A DNA stretch of 64,000 bases from Luteithermobacter gelatinilyticus (GTDB lineage: Bacteria > Pseudomonadota > Alphaproteobacteria > Sphingomonadales > Emcibacteraceae). Of the stretch, positions 6,378 to 16,094 are shown one piece after another. Location: contig NZ_CP040517.1 in assembly GCF_005849285.1 (NCBI RefSeq), forward strand, positions 2,920,501 to 2,984,500. The letters are read 5' to 3'. Within the stretch, counting starts at the first letter, position 1; every line of letters starts with the position of its first letter. The notes under the pieces were generated by a model. The model had not been told where the DNA came from, made no database searches, and saw nothing but the letters and a program-made list of their open reading frames with translations. The translations under genes and the position numbers were made by a program.

Positions 6378-9326
6378 TTAATTCTGGCGCCAGCCGGCGA
6401 GCAGTTTTTCCGCCTCTTCGCGTCCCTCAAAATCTTGACCCGACTGCAACGCTTCCCGGAGCGGACGGAGAGCTTCGGCGCGCCGGCCCAGTTTGTCGAG
6501 GGTTACTGCCAGATGATATTTGATTTCCGGATTGCCATATTCTAGCGCCAGGGACTTCCGCAACAGCGGCAACGCCACCTCGGGCCGGCCCCGACGGGTT
6601 TCGATCCACGCCAGCGTGTCCAGAATCGTGACATCTTCCGGTCGCAGTTCCTGCGCCCGGCGAGCATATTCCACGGCCTTTTCTTCATTTCCCAGAAGGA
6701 ACTGCACATTGGCGGCATTATTCAGAACGGCGGGCATATCGGGGAACCGCTTGAGCAGCGTTTCATAATGAACCACGGCTTTTTCAAGCTGCCCATCCAG
6801 CTTATAAGCCGTCCCGAGCGTAAGGCCCAGGGGCAGATCCTGGGGATATTTTTCCGTCCATTTTTCCAGCAGAGCAATGGCCCGCGGCAGGCGGTCGCTG
6901 TCCCGATACACTTTGAACAGACCCAGGACCGCCAGGGGATTATCCCCGATCGTCATGGCCTTTTTATAGGAGGCTTCGGCCTTGTCCAGATCCCGCAGCG
7001 CATAATACAGATTCCCTTCGAGAATATCCGCCGCCGGCGATCCCGATGTGATTTTGCGCAAGGATTTGAGCAGTTCCAGACCATTAAGCCGGTCCCGTTC
7101 TTCAATGGCGATATTGATTAGGGCGATATAGGCCTCCCGCAGCTCAGGGTCCCAGGCGATAGCCTTGCGAAAGGCAGACGCCGCGCCCTTGCGGTCATTG
7201 GTCCGCAATTGCGCCGCGCCCAGCGCCATCAGCGCCTCCCCCCGATTGATGGCATATTCCACCGCCATTTTATAGGATTTAATGGCCGCCACCGGATCAT
7301 TGGCCTGCATATAAAGGCGTCCCAAAAGATCATAGACGTCCTTGTCTTCGGGGAACCGGATGGTGAAGGACTGCGCCACCTCAATGGCTTTGTCCAGCTC
7401 CTCCACAGCCGCATAGCCCTCAGCGAGCTTGGCCAGTGTGGCAAATGTCTCCCCATCCAGGGAATAGGCCTTTTTATACCAGAACAGCGCTTCTTCGGGC
7501 TGACCGGCCTTGGTGAACAGGTCTCCCAGTTCCGTCATCAGCACCACGGACTCGGGATGCCTGCCCAGTTGCCCCTTAATCCGGTCAATGGCCTTGCGGA
7601 CGTCCCCGGCAATCAAATCCATCCGCGCCAGATGAATATGAGCGGAGATATTTTCCGGATCAAGTTCCAGCGCTTTCTCAAAACTTTGCCGCGCCAGGTC
7701 ATGCTGCCCGTCTAGCCCCACAGCCACAGCGTGAAGCTGATGCAGGAACGAACTGTCCGGATCCTGTTTTTTCAGCTCTTCCACGATGGCAATGGCTTTT
7801 TTATGGTCTCCGGCCTTCTGATAGGCCTGGGCCAGCAGCAACTTGATCCGGGTTGAATCCAGATTATGCTGTTCCGCCTTGATCAGATTCTGAATGGCTT
7901 CGGAAATGGACCCGGCCGCCATTTTCCCCCGCGCCAGATTGGTCAGGCCCTGGGCCGAGGTGGGCAGCAACGAAACTACCCGTTCAAAATAATAATTGGC
8001 TTTGCGTACATTGCCCATTTCCAGATAAGCCATGCCCAGAAGCGTAAGAATGGTGGGGTTGTCCGGCTGTTCCCGATAGGCATCCACAAGGACAAGGCTT
8101 GCCGCCATCGGGTCCCCGGCCTGCAATTCCAATGCCCCCAGAACCCGGCGGGCGCCAATGTCGTTTTTCTCCAGTTTCAAATATTCCTGCAAAAACTCCC
8201 GGGCCTCATCAAGGTTCCCAAACTGGAAATTCGTCAGTCCCGCCAGATAATAATAGGACGGGTTGTTTTTCATGATCTCTTCGGGAACGGCCCGCAGGGT
8301 ATTAATCACTTCATCCATTTTCTCCCGCGATTCCCCCAAATCCCCTGTGGCGGCCGCAATCACCGCCTTCAGATATTTGGCCCGCGGTTCGCGGGGAATT
8401 CTTTCCAGAATATAATCCACATCCTCTTCGGCTTTTTCGTATTCCCTGAGATCCACATACAGAGCCGCCCGGGTCAGGCGTGCCGCCAGATGATCCGTCG
8501 CCAAAGCCAAAGCTTCATTAATGGCGGTCAACGCTTCCCGGGGAAACCCCTGCATTTTGTATATCTGGGATTTCATAAGCCAGGCATTGGGCAAAGGGGT
8601 CAGGCCTTGCAGGGCCTGATCAATATACGCCATGGCCGCCCCATATTGTTTTCGGGTGGCGGCCACCTGGGCGCGCCCCAGCATGGCGTTCTGATGATCG
8701 GGGTTAAGCTCCAGGGCCCTGGCAAAGCTGCGGTCCGCATTGGCCAGTTTGCGTTGTCCCAGATACGCCTGCCCACGCAGAAAAGCGATTTGTGTTTCGA
8801 TCAGCCGGCCGCGATTGCCAGGGCGGATGGTCTCCAGCACCTTGTCATATTTGTTTTGCAGAATGTAGGATTCGCCGAACAACACCGCCAGGCGATCCGC
8901 ATCCGCGCCAAGAGAGCGGGCGAAGTTGAGTTCGATTTCCGCCGCCGCCCCGTCCCCGCGGGCAATCAGCGCCTCGGCCATCAGAAGCCGCGACGCCAAA
9001 TGATCGGGGTCGGCTTTCAAAGCATTACGCAAATGAATGATGGTGGCCTCGATATCCCGTTGATGGAAACTGGTCAGGGCTTTTTCATAGGCGCTATTGG
9101 CGTCAGCGCCCAAGGCCGGAAAAGGGGTCATCCCCCCGCCCAGACACAGCGCGATCACAAGAATCCCTGTCCTCAGCAAAGACTGCGGCCCCCGAGCCCG
9201 CACCACGGCTCTTTGGGAGCCGTCAAAGGTTGTGCTGTTGTCCCGGTCCCTGTCCGGGCCGCACAAAAGACGAAACCCTGTGTCTATCTTCCAGCGGATC
9301 TGTTCAAAACTTTTTTGATATCTCAT
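6378..9326 (-). CDS. prsT: PrsT-like TPR protein of the PEP-CTERM system
   Basis: About 982 residues built almost entirely from tetratricopeptide repeats, e.g. AFLRGQAYLGQRKLANADRS and GTAYKLDGQLEKAVVHYETL. After a hydrophobic stretch near residues 50-75 (signal or anchor), repeats run to the C-terminus. Size and repeat pattern match the PEP-CTERM-associated PrsT family, usually encoded in exosortase/exopolysaccharide regions. The assignment gains weight from the PEP-CTERM protein gene 416 bp away on the other strand. No clean lipobox is visible, although typical PrsT proteins are lipoproteins. The start is uncertain: the longest frame begins with TTG at 9380, ATG 9326 is preferred, and a start nearer the hydrophobic stretch is possible. 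No exosortase is in the window. Confidence 0.75.
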   Translation of the reverse strand: MRYQKSFEQIRWKIDTGFRLLCGPDRDRDNSTTFDGSQRAVVRARGPQSLLRTGILVIALCLGGGMTPFPALGADANSAYEKALTSFHQRDIEATIIHLRNALKADPDHLASRLLMAEALIARGDGAAAEIELNFARSLGADADRLAVLFGESYILQNKYDKVLETIRPGNRGRLIETQIAFLRGQAYLGQRKLANADRSFARALELNPDHQNAMLGRAQVAATRKQYGAAMAYIDQALQGLTPLPNAWLMKSQIYKMQGFPREALTAINEALALATDHLAARLTRAALYVDLREYEKAEEDVDYILERIPREPRAKYLKAVIAAATGDLGESREKMDEVINTLRAVPEEIMKNNPSYYYLAGLTNFQFGNLDEAREFLQEYLKLEKNDIGARRVLGALELQAGDPMAASLVLVDAYREQPDNPTILTLLGMAYLEMGNVRKANYYFERVVSLLPTSAQGLTNLARGKMAAGSISEAIQNLIKAEQHNLDSTRIKLLLAQAYQKAGDHKKAIAIVEELKKQDPDSSFLHQLHAVAVGLDGQHDLARQSFEKALELDPENISAHIHLARMDLIAGDVRKAIDRIKGQLGRHPESVVLMTELGDLFTKAGQPEEALFWYKKAYSLDGETFATLAKLAEGYAAVEELDKAIEVAQSFTIRFPEDKDVYDLLGRLYMQANDPVAAIKSYKMAVEYAINRGEALMALGAAQLRTNDRKGAASAFRKAIAWDPELREAYIALINIAIEERDRLNGLELLKSLRKITSGSPAADILEGNLYYALRDLDKAEASYKKAMTIGDNPLAVLGLFKVYRDSDRLPRAIALLEKWTEKYPQDLPLGLTLGTAYKLDGQLEKAVVHYETLLKRFPDMPAVLNNAANVQFLLGNEEKAVEYARRAQELRPEDVTILDTLAWIETRRGRPEVALPLLRKSLALEYGNPEIKYHLAVTLDKLGRRAEALRPLREALQSGQDFEGREEAEKLLAGWRQN

Positions 9327-9660
9327 GCCGTCCGTGTCTTTGATTATTAAAGATTTATTTAGAGCTCTGCCCCTAAACAATGTAAAACCATATATTACTG
9401 CAACAGAGTTATGAATAAGAAAGGTTACAATTTCTCTAAAATACGGTTTTCACACAGAGAGGGGCGAGTTCCCAAAGACGATCGGTTCTGCCAAATATGG
9501 CGTGACCCATAAGACGTGTGCCCTAAGACAAAAGCGGGCAGGAAGCGCGCCTGTATCATTTTAAGACATTGCCAGACATGCTGTCGGGAATCTTTACACA
9601 ATACTGAAGCGCCTCCATAACTAATTTTATTAACGTACTGACTCTATTGCATTTTATATA
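9327..9660. other. non-coding gap between prsT and the PEP-CTERM gene
   Basis: AT-rich in parts, with no convincing ORF. Apart from the sigma-54-type promoter at its right edge I see no defined element. The prsT promoter should be at its left end but is not recognisable. Confidence 0.5.
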
Positions 9661-9677
9661 TTGGCACATTAATTGCT
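9661..9677 (+). promoter_or_regulatory. sigma-54 (-24/-12) promoter of the PEP-CTERM gene
   Basis: TTGGCACATTAATTGCT fits the RpoN consensus TGGCAC-N5-TTGCW. The invariant GG (9663-9664) and GC (9675-9676) are separated by exactly 10 nt. Predicted transcription start is near 9688, giving a leader of about 55 nt. PEP-CTERM genes elsewhere are known to be driven by RpoN with the PrsK/PrsR two-component pair, so the site fits the gene behind it. Confidence 0.75.
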
Positions 9678-9742
9678 TTACAAGTTCAGAGACTAACGAA
9701 AGACGTATATTGCGACATTTTAAAAAGAACAGGTTGGGTAAA

Positions 9743-10504
9743 ATGAGAATAGTGAAACTGTTAGGTCTTGCCGCCGGGCTGAGCCTCGCCATCGTTTCAT
9801 CGGCATTCGCCATTGATTACGATATTACCGACAATTACATCGGCAAAGGGGATAGCCGGGATGTCATCGGGGGCTACAGATATGATGTTTACGGCATGAC
9901 CGTGGACAGAAGCGACAGCGGTGTCATGACCGTGCGCATTTACACCAAATTTGTGGATCATGTGGGGACCTATGAGTACGGGGACCTGCTGATGACCACC
10001 TCCGGCTGGAATCCGTATGGTTCCGCTCCGTATTACGGTGACGACTTTCAAAGAACCGGCACCACTTGGGAATATGCCTATGACCTGAATGGCGCCCGGG
10101 ACACACAGGGCAGTTTTGTCGACCACAACTCCGCCGAATTGGTGCAGATGCAATATCCTTCCTGGTCAGGATCCTATGAATATGGCAGCGAACGTTATGA
10201 TGGTCATAGCGTGAATGACCATATTTATCGGGTCAATGACCGCTACACCACATCGCTTGGCGGCGGCAGCGTCGAAGCCAATACGGCCGACAATTATCTG
10301 GAATTTATTTTTGATGTCAGCGGCACGTCCCTGGCGACGGCAAACCAGATCGCCTTCCACTGGACCATGAGCTGTGCCAATGACATTATCGAAGGCGTGA
10401 AACATTTCAACGGCACCACCGTGTCGGAACCGGCCGTGATGTCTCTGCTGCTGGCCGGTGTAGCGGGCCTGTTATATCGTCGCCGGCGTCTCCGGTTGTA
10501 CTGA
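9743..10504 (+). CDS. PEP-CTERM sorting domain protein
   Basis: 253-residue secreted protein of unknown function. ATG 9743 gives an ideal signal peptide (MRIVKLLGLAAGLSLAIVSS, cleavage after AFA), so the longer upstream frame is not used. The mature part is rich in Tyr, Asp and Gly. The C-terminus has the sorting signal layout: VSEPAVMSLL (a Glu-Pro variant of PEP), a hydrophobic segment LLAGVAGLLY, then RRRRLR. Exosortase enzymes recognise this tail and hand the protein to the cell surface or extracellular matrix. Preceded by a sigma-54 promoter and followed by a strong terminator, so it is monocistronic. Confidence 0.88.
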   Translation: MRIVKLLGLAAGLSLAIVSSAFAIDYDITDNYIGKGDSRDVIGGYRYDVYGMTVDRSDSGVMTVRIYTKFVDHVGTYEYGDLLMTTSGWNPYGSAPYYGDDFQRTGTTWEYAYDLNGARDTQGSFVDHNSAELVQMQYPSWSGSYEYGSERYDGHSVNDHIYRVNDRYTTSLGGGSVEANTADNYLEFIFDVSGTSLATANQIAFHWTMSCANDIIEGVKHFNGTTVSEPAVMSLLLAGVAGLLYRRRRLRLY

Positions 10505-10544
10505 AACCCACCTGATTTCCTAAAAGATTTACCCAGCTATAAAA

Positions 10545-10571
10545 ACGGCTCCCCCACGGAGCCGTTTTTTA
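10545..10571 (+). terminator. rho-independent terminator after the PEP-CTERM gene
   Basis: An 8-bp stem ACGGCTCC / GGAGCCGT with a 5-nt loop is followed directly by six T residues. Confidence 0.93.
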
Positions 10572-10666
10572 TTCAGATAAGAAAAGCGCCCGGGAAAGGG
10601 GGCAAAAGGAAACAGAATAAGGGGAAACGAGGCTATCCAAGGGGACGCACCCGTCGCCCTCAGCCT

Positions 10667-12802
10667 TTATTCCTTTTCCAGATGACGCTTTAGATACAAA
10701 TATTCCAGCGCCCGCATGGTGGCTTCCTGCTCGTGATTGGCATCGCCCTTATGTCCCCCTTCGATATTCTCATAATAATAATAGTCATGGCCCAGAAGCC
10801 CCATCTTGGCGGCCATCTTGCGGGCATGCCCCGGATGCACCCGGTCGTCCTTGGTCGAGGTGAAGAAATAAACCTTTGGATAGTCCACATCGGCGCGCAA
10901 ATTCTGGAATGGTGAATATTCCTTGATAAACGCCCAATGTTCCGGATTGTCCGGATTGCCATATTCCGCCATCCAGCTGGCCCCGGCCAGAAGCTTATTG
11001 TAGCGCTTCATATCCAGAAGCGGCACCCCGCAGACGATGGCGTTAAACAGGTCCGGCCGTTGGGTAAAGGCCACACCCATCAGCAAACCGCCATTGCTGC
11101 GTCCGATGGCGCCATAATGACGCGGAGAACTGAGCCCGCTTTTCTGCACCGCCTCGGCCACGGCGAAAAAATCGTCATAGGCCCGTTGGCGGTTTTCCAG
11201 CAGCGCCGCCTCATGCCAGCGCGGCCCATATTCACCACCGCCGCGGATATTGGCGATGACATAGGCGCCGCCCTTTTCCAGCCATAACTTGCCCATCAGC
11301 GGGCGGTAATGCGGCAAAATGGAAATCTCGAACCCGCCATAGCCATATTGCAGCACCGGCGTGGTGCCGTCCATCGGGCTGTCGTTGTGATAGACCAGGA
11401 AATAGGGAATGCGGGTGCCATCCCGGCTTGTTGCAAATTTCTTTTCCACCTTGAGGCCTGTGCTATCAAACCGAGGTGGCAGGGATTGCACCAGTTTCTG
11501 GTCCCCCTTGACAAAATCAGCCCAATACAGGCTGTCAGGGGTCAAAAGACCATCGCGGCTGAGCAACAGATCATTGCTGCGCGGATCCGCGGACATCAGA
11601 CTGATCACATCCCCGTCCCCGAACGCTAGCGAACGGCCTGTCCAGGCCCCGTTCACCAGACGAAATTCCCTGAGCCGGCTGGACACATGTTCCAGCCCCT
11701 GCACATAAACCGCATCCCGGGTGGTGACCACCCTTTCAATGGTGCCCTCAAGCCCCGGGTCAAAGACCTGGTGAAGGTGGTCAATCTGGCCTTTTTCCAT
11801 AAAGGCCGCCAGATCAAAACTGATCAGGCTGCCGGCACGATGGCCCTGCCAGTCTTCTTTCAGGGTGACAAGCACCTGCCCTTCGAACATGCCCGACAGA
11901 TCGGATTTTGGCGGCAGGGGCAACTGTTTCAACCCACCCGTGTCATCCACCACATAGTAGGTAAAACGATAAAAGTCATGACCGCGCATAATAAAATTGG
12001 CGCCGCCTTCGGGCCGATCGAAACTGACCGGAAAGACAAAGGTTTCCTCAACCGCCATCTCCAGCAGGGGATCTGCGGCCGTCATCGGGGTACCCCGCTG
12101 CCAGCGTTTGAGGATACGGGCATAGCCGGACGTATTCAGACTCCCCTCGCCCCAGTCCGTGGCAACCAGAAGCGTGTTTTCATCCTGCCAGCCGACCGAG
12201 GATTTGGCCAGCGGCACATAAAATCCGTCTTTGACAAAATCCTTTGTGGGAATATCAAACTCCCGATACACCGCGGCATCCGTTCCCCCGGGCGAGAGAG
12301 ACAAAATGCAGCGTTCAAAGGCCGGCGCCAGACAGTCAGCCCCCTTGAAGATCCAGTTCTTCCCCTCCCGCCGGGCCAGATCATCCACATCCAGAAGCAC
12401 CTCCCACTCCGGAGCGCCGGCCTTGTAGGTTTCGATCGGCGCGCGCCGCCAGATGCCACGGACATGGCTTTCATCCTGCCAGAAATTATAGACATACCCC
12501 CCGCGCAGCCGGCCGGCAGCGATCCGGTCCGGAGCGGTAAGAATGGCCAGGGCCTCCTGTTTATATTGGTCAAAGCGCGGATCTTTGGTGAGCTCCTCAA
12601 GGGTGCTGCGATTCTGTTCGCGCACCCAGTCAAGGGCCTTCTCCCCTTCGATATCTTCCAACCATAACAGGTCCTCATCCTGCACCTGTCGGGGTTTATC
12701 CGCCATATCCGCCGCCCCTGCCGACACCGACAGGGTCGTGCCCATCACCGTCATCCATGCGCCCGCCATTGCGGAAAAATTCACCCATCTGCCGAAGGTC
12801 AT
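10667..12802 (-). CDS. prolyl oligopeptidase family (S9) serine peptidase
   Basis: 711 residues with an N-terminal signal-like segment, then the beta-propeller domain (about 45-450) and the alpha/beta-hydrolase domain. The catalytic triad is visible: Ser569 in GRSNGG, Asp653 in TKDDRVHP and His684 in GGHKGD. Such enzymes cleave peptides shorter than about 30 residues after proline or, in some subfamilies, other residues; the signal-like N-terminus suggests periplasmic location. It stands alone, convergent with the PEP-CTERM gene. Exact specificity cannot be read from sequence. Confidence 0.92.
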   Translation of the reverse strand: MTFGRWVNFSAMAGAWMTVMGTTLSVSAGAADMADKPRQVQDEDLLWLEDIEGEKALDWVREQNRSTLEELTKDPRFDQYKQEALAILTAPDRIAAGRLRGGYVYNFWQDESHVRGIWRRAPIETYKAGAPEWEVLLDVDDLARREGKNWIFKGADCLAPAFERCILSLSPGGTDAAVYREFDIPTKDFVKDGFYVPLAKSSVGWQDENTLLVATDWGEGSLNTSGYARILKRWQRGTPMTAADPLLEMAVEETFVFPVSFDRPEGGANFIMRGHDFYRFTYYVVDDTGGLKQLPLPPKSDLSGMFEGQVLVTLKEDWQGHRAGSLISFDLAAFMEKGQIDHLHQVFDPGLEGTIERVVTTRDAVYVQGLEHVSSRLREFRLVNGAWTGRSLAFGDGDVISLMSADPRSNDLLLSRDGLLTPDSLYWADFVKGDQKLVQSLPPRFDSTGLKVEKKFATSRDGTRIPYFLVYHNDSPMDGTTPVLQYGYGGFEISILPHYRPLMGKLWLEKGGAYVIANIRGGGEYGPRWHEAALLENRQRAYDDFFAVAEAVQKSGLSSPRHYGAIGRSNGGLLMGVAFTQRPDLFNAIVCGVPLLDMKRYNKLLAGASWMAEYGNPDNPEHWAFIKEYSPFQNLRADVDYPKVYFFTSTKDDRVHPGHARKMAAKMGLLGHDYYYYENIEGGHKGDANHEQEATMRALEYLYLKRHLEKE

Positions 12803-12995
12803 GTGTCACACTCCCTGTTTATGGCCCCAATCCCGGTCATGGGCAGGGCTGTTGGTCAACGCAAAAAAGGAGTCTACCTATTTTCGGAAAACGCCCCAAG
12901 ACATATTTCACAGGCTCGGGAAAGGATAAAACGATCCCCTGTTATAACCCTGTTTTCCAGATAATTATGCCGTTCTTTTGCAATAAGATGGCCCT

Positions 12996-13033
12996 TAGAG
13001 TGAATTGAGCCACCCTATTCACAATTCACTCTA
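12996..13033. repeat. palindromic repeat between S9 peptidase and msrB
   Basis: Perfect 12-bp arms TAGAGTGAATTG and CAATTCACTCTA around a 14-nt centre. It lies 15 nt beyond the msrB stop. Confidence 0.85.
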
Positions 13034-13047
13034 ACGCTTCCAAAGAA

Positions 13048-13443
13048 CTAGGCTTTCCGGAAAACAAGAGCTGCGGAATTGATGCAGTAGCGCAGGCCCG
13101 TCGGCGGCGGCCCGTCCGGGAACACATGACCCAGATGGGCCTCACAACGCACACAAATTACCTCGTCGCGGATCATGCCGTGACTGGTATCCCGTCGTAG
13201 GGCCACCGAGGAGTCCGAGACCGGTTCATAATAACTGGGCCAGCCGCTGCCCGACTCATATTTGGCTTCGGAACTGAACAGCGGCGCCGCGCAGCAAACA
13301 CAGTGATAAATGCCCGCCTCCTTGTGATTCCAGTATTTGTTCATAAAGGGGCGTTCCGTATCTCCCTGGCGGGTCACCCGATATTGCTCTTCCTCAAGCT
13401 GCTCCCGCCATTCCTGGTCCGTTTTGCTGATTTTATCGCTCAT
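13048..13443 (-). CDS. msrB: peptide-methionine (R)-S-oxide reductase
   Basis: Reduces the R epimer of methionine sulfoxide in oxidised proteins. Full length at 131 residues. Zinc ligands form two CxxC pairs (Cys48/Cys51 and Cys97/Cys100), and the catalytic cysteine is Cys120 in [19 protein letters not shown] and the [10 protein letters not shown] substrate loop are also present. It sits 46 nt downstream of the FAD oxidase gene on the same strand, so the two may be co-transcribed. Confidence 0.97.
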   Translation of the reverse strand: MSDKISKTDQEWREQLEEEQYRVTRQGDTERPFMNKYWNHKEAGIYHCVCCAAPLFSSEAKYESGSGWPSYYEPVSDSSVALRRDTSHGMIRDEVICVRCEAHLGHVFPDGPPPTGLRYCINSAALVFRKA

Positions 13444-13489
13444 GAGACACCCCTTTGCCGATTGTGGTCCTGTTTCAGCGCATCTTACT

Positions 13490-14872
13490 TCAGAATATCT
13501 TGCCGGGATTAAGAATATTATGCGGATCCAGCGCCCGTTTCAGGGTTTTCATCACCTCCACCGCCGCCGTGCCATGTTCTTTCACCAGAAACGCCTTTTT
13601 ACCGAGGCCAATGCCATGTTCACCGGTGCATGTGCCGCCCAGGCGCAGCGCCCGTTCCACCAGACGGGCATTCAGCTTTTCCACCCGGTCTATTTCATCC
13701 GGGTCGGTTTTGTCATAGGCCAGGATCAAATGGAAATTACCATCGCCCACATGGCCCACCAGCGGCGCCGTAAGCCGCTCCCGCTCAATATCTTCACGGG
13801 TGTGCAGAATACATTCGGTGAGTTTTGAGACCGGCACACACACGTCAGTGGTCAGAAAATCCCGCCCCGGAAAATAGGTGCGAACCGCGTAGAAGGCATC
13901 GTGGCGGGCCTTCCACAACCGTTTGCGGTCCTCAGGGCGGCTTGACCACCGGAAATCACCACCCCCTTGGCCAAGTGCGATTTCTTCGACCATTTCCGCC
14001 TGTTCCCGAACGCTGGCAGCGCTGCCGTGAAATTCCATGAACAGGGTTGGCTTTTCAGCATAGTCCAGATCCGCATACTGGTTGAGGATCATCATCTGCA
14101 CCTCGTCCAATAATTCGATCCGGGCGATGGGGATGCCCATCCGGATGACGTCCACCACGCTTTCCACCGCCTGCTGCAAGCTGTCAAAGGCACAGACGGC
14201 GGCGGAAATGGCCTCGGGAATACCCTGTAGTCTGAGGGTCAGTTCGGTAATGATACCCAGTGTCCCTTCGGAGCCAATCATGAGCCGGGTCAGGTCATAC
14301 CCTGCAGCGGATTTGCGGGCCCGGCCCCCGGTCTTGATCACCCGGCCATCGGCCAGCACAACCTTGAGGGAGAGCACATTGTCCCGCATGGTGCCGTAGC
14401 GCACCGCATTGGTGCCCGATGCCCGGGTTGCGGCCATGCCGCCGAGAGTGGCATCGGCCCCGGGGTCAATGGGGAAAAACAGCCCCTGATCCCGCAAATG
14501 GTGATTGAGCTGTTCCCGAGTCACGCCGGCCTCGACAGTTACGTCCATATCCTGCGCCTCCAGCCGCACAATACGGTTCATACCGTTCATATCCAGGCAC
14601 ACCCCGCCCTGCGAGGCCAGAAAATGCCCTTCCAGCGCCGTGCCGGCACCAAAAGCGATCACCGGCACCTGTGCGCCATGACACAGACGCAGAAGGTGGC
14701 TCACTTCCTCCGTATTCTGGACAAAGGCCACGGCGTCCGGCGGCGGGCTTTTAAGATGTGTCAGGCCCGTGCCGTGATGTTCACGCACCGCTGCCGCCAG
14801 CGACAATCGCTCGCCCAGCAATTTTTTCAGGTCAGGCAGGATGTGCTCCATATTGGGGTTTCGGCTCATAAG
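13490..14872 (-). CDS. FAD-linked oxidase of the GlcD / D-lactate dehydrogenase family
   Basis: About 460 residues. The N-terminal PCMH-type FAD-binding domain shows [14 protein letters not shown] and [20 protein letters not shown]; the C-terminal oxidase domain shows GHVGDGNFH and [14 protein letters not shown]. The family oxidises 2-hydroxy acids (D-lactate, glycolate, D-2-hydroxyglutarate) and passes electrons to quinone or cytochrome c. No GlcE/GlcF partners are adjacent, favouring a stand-alone D-lactate dehydrogenase-like enzyme; the substrate is not certain. ATG 14872 is preferred over the longer TTG frame at 14920. Confidence 0.88.
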   Translation of the reverse strand, partial: LMSRNPNMEHILPDLKKLLGERLSLAAAVREHHGTGLTHLKSPPPDAVAFVQNTEEVSHLLRLCHGAQVPVIAFGAGTALEGHFLASQGGVCLDMNGMNRIVRLEAQDMDVTVEAGVTREQLNHHLRDQGLFFPIDPGADATLGGMAATRASGTNAVRYGTMRDNVLSLKVVLADGRVIKTGGRARKSAAGYDLTRLMIGSEGTLGIITELTLRLQGIPEAISAAVCAFDSLQQAVESVVDVIRMGIPIARIELLDEVQMMILNQYADLDYAEKPTLFMEFHGSAASVREQAEMVEEIALGQGGGDFRWSSRPEDRKRLWKARHDAFYAVRTYFPGRDFLTTDVCVPVSKLTECILHTREDIERERLTAPLVGHVGDGNFHLILAYDKTDPDEIDRVEKLNARLVERALRLGGTCTGEHGIGLGKKAFLVKEHGTAAVEVMKTLKRALDPHNILNPGKIF

Positions 14873-14999
14873 CCTACCATACTCCAGGATGCCGGACGTG
14901 ACCAGCCCGACAGGGAGCAAGCACAGGAAAAAACGCCGCAGGGCTTTTCAAGACCGGCCTTTTGAGGCAATGTTTGAAAACGCCGAACAGGGAGGAAAC

Positions 15000-16049
15000 A
15001 TGTCCTATCGTCTTGTACAGATCCGCGTCACAGACAGTGCCGGCGATCTGGCCCATAAAATCGGCCGGATCAAACCGGTCAGCGACAGCTGGCCGTTGGG
15101 CAATGAAGGGACGAGTTATGCGCTCCTGGTGCGCACCCAGGACGTACAGACAGTTACCGACCGGCTGCGGGATATTTTCCCGCCCAGCCAGATTCGCCGA
15201 ATCGTTGTTCTGCCGGTGGAGGCGGTCATGCCCCTGCCGCAGGTGGACAAGGGCCTGCCGCCACTCCAGGAAGGAGACTCCGCCCCGGAAGAGGACAAGA
15301 AAACCCCGCCTAAAAAACCGCGTCCCTTTGCCGGGATCAGCCGCGAAGAACTTTACGCCGACATTTCCCGTGGGGCGGAAATCAGCAACAGTTATCTTCT
15401 TCTGGTGATCTTTTCCACCATCGTCGCCAGTATCGGTCTGCTTGAAAACAATGTGGCTGTGGTGATCGGTGCGATGGTCATCGCTCCCTTGCTGGGGCCC
15501 AATCTGGCGCTGGCATTGTCCACGGCGCTGGGCGATCTGAAACTGATGAAACGTGCCATCCGTACCATGTTGACGGGGTTTGGTCTGGCGCTCGCCCTCA
15601 GCATCGCCGTGGGCTATCTCTGGCCCTATGAGCTTGACAGTCCGGAACTGATGAGCCGCACCGATGTGGGGTTTGACAGCATTGCGCTCGCGTTGGTCTC
15701 GGGGGCGGCGGCCGTCTTGTCACTGGCCAGCGGCATTTCCAGCGTACTGGTAGGGGTGATGGTGGCCGTGGCGCTGCTGCCGCCCGGTGCAACCATGGGC
15801 ATTATGATCGGCGCCGGCGAGCTGGATTTGGCGCTCGGGGCCGGATTGCTGCTGGCAGTAAACATTGTTTGCGTCAATCTGGCGGCCAAACTGGTGTTCT
15901 ATTTCAAAGGGGTGCGGCCCCGGGAATGGTACGAACAGCAGAAAGCCCGCCGGGCCATGCGGTTTTATATTATTTTCTGGGTCATCACGCTTGGCATTCT
16001 GGCGGCCACGATCCTAAACCGCTCGGTAACGGATCTGACGTCCCCGTGA
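15000..16049 (+). CDS. DUF389 family membrane protein (TIGR00341-like)
   Basis: 349 residues. The N-terminal ~90 residues form a small soluble domain, followed by a charged Pro/Lys linker (about 90-110) and six or so membrane segments, with IGAMVIAPLLGPN and VALLPPGATMG as family hallmarks. The function of DUF389 proteins is not established. ATG 15000 is preceded by AGGGAGGAA, a strong ribosome site, so the 53-codon upstream extension is rejected. Divergent from the FAD oxidase gene. Confidence 0.9.
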   Translation: MSYRLVQIRVTDSAGDLAHKIGRIKPVSDSWPLGNEGTSYALLVRTQDVQTVTDRLRDIFPPSQIRRIVVLPVEAVMPLPQVDKGLPPLQEGDSAPEEDKKTPPKKPRPFAGISREELYADISRGAEISNSYLLLVIFSTIVASIGLLENNVAVVIGAMVIAPLLGPNLALALSTALGDLKLMKRAIRTMLTGFGLALALSIAVGYLWPYELDSPELMSRTDVGFDSIALALVSGAAAVLSLASGISSVLVGVMVAVALLPPGATMGIMIGAGELDLALGAGLLLAVNIVCVNLAAKLVFYFKGVRPREWYEQQKARRAMRFYIIFWVITLGILAATILNRSVTDLTSP

Positions 16050-16063
16050 CCCGACGGCAACAG

Positions 16064-16094
16064 AATTGAGCCAACCTATTCACAATTCACTCTA
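16064..16094. repeat. palindromic repeat supplying the DUF1853 gene stop
   Basis: Read on the minus strand it begins TAGAGTGAATTGTGAATAGG and ends with the truncated arm CAATT. Its first three bases (16092-16094) are the TAG stop of the DUF1853 gene. Confidence 0.8.

Noticed and set aside
7866-9350. 494-codon plus-strand frame opposite the TPR gene
   Set aside because: Antisense shadow; the minus strand encodes clear TPR repeats, while this frame shows only Gln/His/Arg-rich noise.
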